Below, one piece after another: positions 29,180-31,141 of a DNA stretch of 31,141 nt. The notes beneath the pieces were generated by a model that had not been told where the DNA came from, ran no database searches, and saw nothing but the letters and a program-made list of their open reading frames with translations. Source of the stretch: a virus; IMG/VR virus record IMGVR_UViG_3300032132_000767, positions 1-31,141 of that record, one strand, 5' to 3'. Both the position numbers and the translations under genes were made by a program. Positions within the stretch are counted from its first letter, which is position 1; the number at the start of each line of letters is the position of its first letter.

Positions 29180-29794
29180 TCAGCTATCCTCGATTTTTGC
29201 CCACACTGATGCAGAAAAATCCGCATATAAATCGCTTAGTGCGAATTGGACAAGGTGCTCCGGGATATCAAAATATTCTGCTACCGAGTAAAGAGTTTTC
29301 TCACCGGTTTCGACCTCTTCTTTACATTTTCTGCGCATATCGAAGGGAAACAGCAACTCGATTGCCGCAAATTTAGTCAGCGATTCTGTTGCCACGTCCT
29401 TTGGCGCGGCGACCGTACCATCTATCTCATCTTCATCAATCACGATGTATTCAATAATGCCAAGGGGATTGGTGGTATGAAACTCATCATCATCTAGCAG
29501 ATGATGACTCGCCTCTTTCGCGAATACGTACCGTGTCCATGCCGAGCTGAGTTCGCCATCCACGTAGATAACTGATCTACCTTCGTACATCTCGATCATT
29601 CCGCGCAGCAAGCTGGAGTCAAGAGGCACCGTATAAACCTCGATTGAGACATCATATTCCTGCTCGATCGCGAATCGCAGGTTTTGCTTAGGCAAAGGAA
29701 TAGAGTCGTCTGCCAGGCAATATTGACGCATGGTCTCTTGGACTTTGCGGACTTGTTCAAACAAGGGGGGGAATAATGCGCGATCAAGATGCAT
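29180..29794 (-). CDS. IrrE/ImmA-like protein with altered zinc motif
   Basis: Protein of 204 residues. R-Y-V-F-A-K-E-A-S-H-H-L-L-D-D (88-102) lies where ImmA/IrrE peptidases have H-E-x-x-H: Glu94 and His97 are kept but the first His is Lys93. T-E-S-L-T-K-F-A-A-I-E-L-L-F-P (137-151) matches the following conserved helix, with Glu137 as possible third ligand, and V-A-E-Y-F-D-I-P-E-H-L-V (171-182) the final HTH-like unit. So the fold is probably IrrE-like but metal binding is doubtful. ImmA-type proteins cleave phage repressors; here a regulatory or partner-binding role is inferred. Its ATG is 15 nt after a terminator-like U-tract and lacks a strong ribosome site. Confidence 0.65.
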   Translation of the reverse strand: MHLDRALFPPLFEQVRKVQETMRQYCLADDSIPLPKQNLRFAIEQEYDVSIEVYTVPLDSSLLRGMIEMYEGRSVIYVDGELSSAWTRYVFAKEASHHLLDDDEFHTTNPLGIIEYIVIDEDEIDGTVAAPKDVATESLTKFAAIELLFPFDMRRKCKEEVETGEKTLYSVAEYFDIPEHLVQFALSDLYADFSASVWAKIEDS

Positions 29795-29808
29795 AGTTTT
29801 TGTCTCAC

Positions 29809-29838
29809 AAAAAAAGCCCCGGGCACTCCCGAGGCTTT
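29809..29838 (-). terminator. Rho-independent terminator-like hairpin
   Basis: On the minus strand AAAGCC-T-CGGG, loop AGTG, CCCG-G-GGCTTT, running into a tract of seven T (29815-29809). One internal mismatch. It lies after the 73-residue gene (stop at 29865) and 15 nt before the IrrE-like ATG, leaving no room for a promoter between. Confidence 0.8.
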
Positions 29839-29864
29839 AATGATTGCTGTGGTAGTGTCAAGAG

Positions 29865-30086
29865 TTAGGTCGCGGGCAATCCCTTCCCGTCATCCCAATC
29901 ATCGATTCTCGTGCATTTTCCTTCATCGACCAACCTGTAAAGGCGGTTGACCTCCTCGCAAAAAGTATCAACCGTAGACTCGGAAACACGGCCGAAAAAG
30001 AACTTCATATCTTTAAGCCCGTCATCCGCCGTCTTGGCTTGAAAGCGGGCGAAAAGCTGTTGCTGTTCCGTCAATGTTGTAGTCAT
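29865..30086 (-). CDS. Small hypothetical protein (73 residues)
   Basis: The start at ATG 30086 is fixed by AAGGAGG 7 nt upstream; an earlier in-frame ATG at 30107 has none. Acidic, mostly helical: Q-L-F-A-R-F-Q-A-K-T, then F-F-F-G-R-V-S-E-S-T-V-D-T-F-C-E-E-V-N-R-L-Y-R-L, ending D-D-W-D-D-G-K-G. No HTH or membrane segment. It stands before the IrrE-like gene, a place where toxin-antitoxin or repressor-protease pairs keep a partner, but it does not look like an XRE antitoxin. Strong ribosome site and its own terminator suggest abundant expression. Confidence 0.65.
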   Translation of the reverse strand: MTTTLTEQQQLFARFQAKTADDGLKDMKFFFGRVSESTVDTFCEEVNRLYRLVDEGKCTRIDDWDDGKGLPAT

Positions 30087-30327
30087 TTCAAGCCTCCTTT
30101 CTTCCATCTTGCACTAGCGGCAGCCTTTACGATTTCCAGTGTACAGACCGCGCTCGGTGCGTTCTTCCATGTTTGACCTAGCATCTATCCGCTACTTCGT
30201 GCGGCGACGCCAATTAGTAATTCCCCTCCACTTCCCAGCAGCGAATGGCGCAACACATACCTTACGCTCCACCATGTGGCTGGACGTTTCGCACCGCATG
30301 GCCATCCGGGTATCAGCTAACTCACTC

Positions 30328-30349
30328 ACTGGTGCCTGATGGCACCAGT
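30328..30349. repeat. Perfect 9-bp dyad ACTGGTGCC/GGCACCAGT
   Basis: Arms at 30328-30336 and 30341-30349 with TGAT between. The half-site GCACCAGT recurs at 30371-30378. It looks like an operator for a dimeric regulator or a small hairpin. Confidence 0.6.
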
Positions 30350-30361
30350 TCGTGCTAAACA

Positions 30362-30399
30362 GGTTATAGCGCACCAGTCAATAGGTGCTTTAGATAACC
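30362..30399. repeat. Nested dyad sharing the GCACC half-site
   Basis: Outer arms GGTTAT (30362-30367) and ATAACC (30394-30399); inner arms GCACC (30371-30375) and GGTGC (30384-30388). It lies 13 bp from the previous dyad, forming a cluster that suggests cooperative regulator binding. Confidence 0.5.
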
Positions 30400-30471
30400 A
30401 GGGGAAACCTCAACAAACTTAATGTGCCTTAACATCACATTCAACTTGATTTCCATCGAAAAAAGTGATAA

Positions 30472-30503
30472 AAGAAATTGATTTACTTTCTAATCAATTT
30501 CTT
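30472..30503. repeat. Perfect 12-bp AT-rich inverted repeat
   Basis: AAGAAATTGATT (30472-30483) and AATCAATTTCTT (30492-30503) flank an 8-nt loop. No U-tract follows, so a protein-binding site is more likely than a terminator. It lies 120 bp from the end of the next upstream gene. Confidence 0.6.
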
Positions 30504-30622
30504 AAATACGCAACGACGCAGTGTGATTTGGCGCCCGAATTGCGCGATGCCAATCCAACCCGTGTTCAAACAAAAATGCTAGCAAAAATTGGGTGTCATG
30601 ATCGGCGTATTTTGACAACCGA

Positions 30623-31141
30623 TCAAATTGCTTCGTCGAGCGAAAGACCGTCGCCAGGGCGCGGCATTTGCCAATTCTGGCGCTCGAGATCGCGGGCGCG
30701 GGCACGCACGGCTTCCGGATCGATTTGGGCCTGTTGGCAAACCTGGTCGAAATTCTCGGAGCGGCTGAGCAACCACGCCCGCGCGCCACACCGCGCCGAC
30801 TCGCCGACCTTGGGCCGCGCCCAGGCCGGAATTTCATCGTTGCCGAACGCAGTGGCGTCGAGAAACGCCTGCCAAATCACCGCCCGCCACAATCCGATGC
30901 AGCCGCCATCGGCGCCGATCGCCGAGCCGCGCCGACCAGTTTCGCCCGGTCCCGCCGCATCCAACCACGCCACATCGGCGAAACTGTTGCTGACGCAACC
31001 ATCACCCGCCCAAACCGGCTCTTCGGTGCTTTGTTGACCAGCCGCGGCGTGGCCGAGCGCCAGCCCGCGATCCTCTATGGCTGTGTCGAAGTCGAGGTTA
31101 AGCAACGCCGTCGTCCCGCGACGGCGAGGCGCGTTGTCCAT
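30623..31141 (-). CDS. Conserved phage hypothetical protein (possibly partial)
   Basis: 172 residues from an ATG on the window edge; the true start may lie outside. W-R-A-V-I-W-Q-A-F-L-D-A-T in the middle and A-R-A-W-L-L-S-R-S-E-N-F-D-Q-V-C-Q-Q-A-Q-I-D-P-E-A-V-R-A-R-A (about 122-151) form a helical unit with an HTH-like rhythm that I associate with hypothetical proteins upstream of terminases in alphaproteobacterial phages. It may bind DNA as a late regulator, but that is an inference. It reads away from the window edge into the regulatory gap. Confidence 0.6.
   Translation of the reverse strand: MDNAPRRRGTTALLNLDFDTAIEDRGLALGHAAAGQQSTEEPVWAGDGCVSNSFADVAWLDAAGPGETGRRGSAIGADGGCIGLWRAVIWQAFLDATAFGNDEIPAWARPKVGESARCGARAWLLSRSENFDQVCQQAQIDPEAVRARARDLERQNWQMPRPGDGLSLDEAI

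Larger units (their letters stand above)
30087..30622. promoter_or_regulatory. Gene-free regulatory region
   Basis: About 535 bp without a convincing gene on either strand; short frames here lack ribosome sites. The part from about 30360 to 30520 is AT-rich and holds the dyads listed separately. It probably contains the promoter for the small protein and late operon (minus strand), but I see no clear -35/-10 pair. Confidence 0.55.

Noticed and set aside
30465-31037. 190-codon plus-strand frame over the right-end gene
   Set aside because: Ser/Arg/Pro-rich composition and overlap with the conserved minus-strand protein mark it as a shadow; its first 45 codons cross the AT-rich dyad region.
1-31141. 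tRNA genes, rRNA, integrase, transposase or attachment site
   Set aside because: I looked for tRNA-like cloverleaf arms, recombinase motifs and direct-repeat ends and saw none. The two 224-bp copies are coding duplications, not att sites.

Overview
The window is a late (packaging and virion) gene block of a tailed, long-tailed phage or prophage. Its host is probably a GC-rich alphaproteobacterium. I infer the host from the gene order and protein types, which follow the alphaproteobacterial GTA / HK97-like siphovirus plan: TerS, TerL, portal, protease, capsid, connector, head closure, tail terminator, major tail protein, gp10-type chaperone, tape measure, tail hub proteins, J-like tip. No integrase, replication gene, repressor, tRNA or host gene is visible, so lytic phage and prophage cannot be told apart.

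Almost everything is on the minus strand and is read from the right end to the left. 31141-29180: a conserved phage hypothetical protein, a roughly 0.5 kb regulatory gap with several dyads, a 73-residue small protein, a terminator-like hairpin, and an IrrE-like protein whose zinc motif has lost its first His. 29165-24180: terminase subunits, portal, prohead protease, major capsid. 24166-20308: a capsid-associated protein, three hypotheticals, a 503-residue protein with thirteen 21-residue repeats, and a small adaptor. 20311-18866: connector, head closure and tail-terminator proteins.

18906-11969: a roughly 7 kb cassette of nine tightly overlapping sugar-modification genes sits exactly between the tail terminator and the major tail protein. 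It holds four GT-like proteins of other kinds or DUF115 type, three paralogous capsule-type glycosyltransferases, an FkbM-like methyltransferase, a DAO-type oxidoreductase and an SDR. (By gene: one DUF115-like, three paralogous GTs, one methyltransferase, one oxidoreductase, one SDR, two GT-A enzymes.) It ends in a hairpin plus U-tract placed 15 nt before the major-tail start codon.

11884-7007: major tail protein, a gp10-type tail chaperone with a lambda G/GT-style slippery GGGAAAC, and its -1 frame partner. The partner domain is duplicated (224 bp, 912 bp apart). A plus-strand two-TM protein gene lies between the copies, and two more plus-strand membrane proteins resembling T4 Imm superinfection-immunity proteins lie between copy 2 and the tape measure. 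This is the most accessory-looking stretch. The GC content drops here and into the 5' half of the tape-measure gene.

6831-1: three tail hub genes (distal tail-like, DUF2163-like, DUF6950/NlpC-P60-like), the J-like tip protein, a tail fibre, and two small exported proteins, one a lipoprotein.

Inferred picture: a structural operon that carries two kinds of cargo, one for glycosylating something (virion or host surface) and one for keeping competing phages out.
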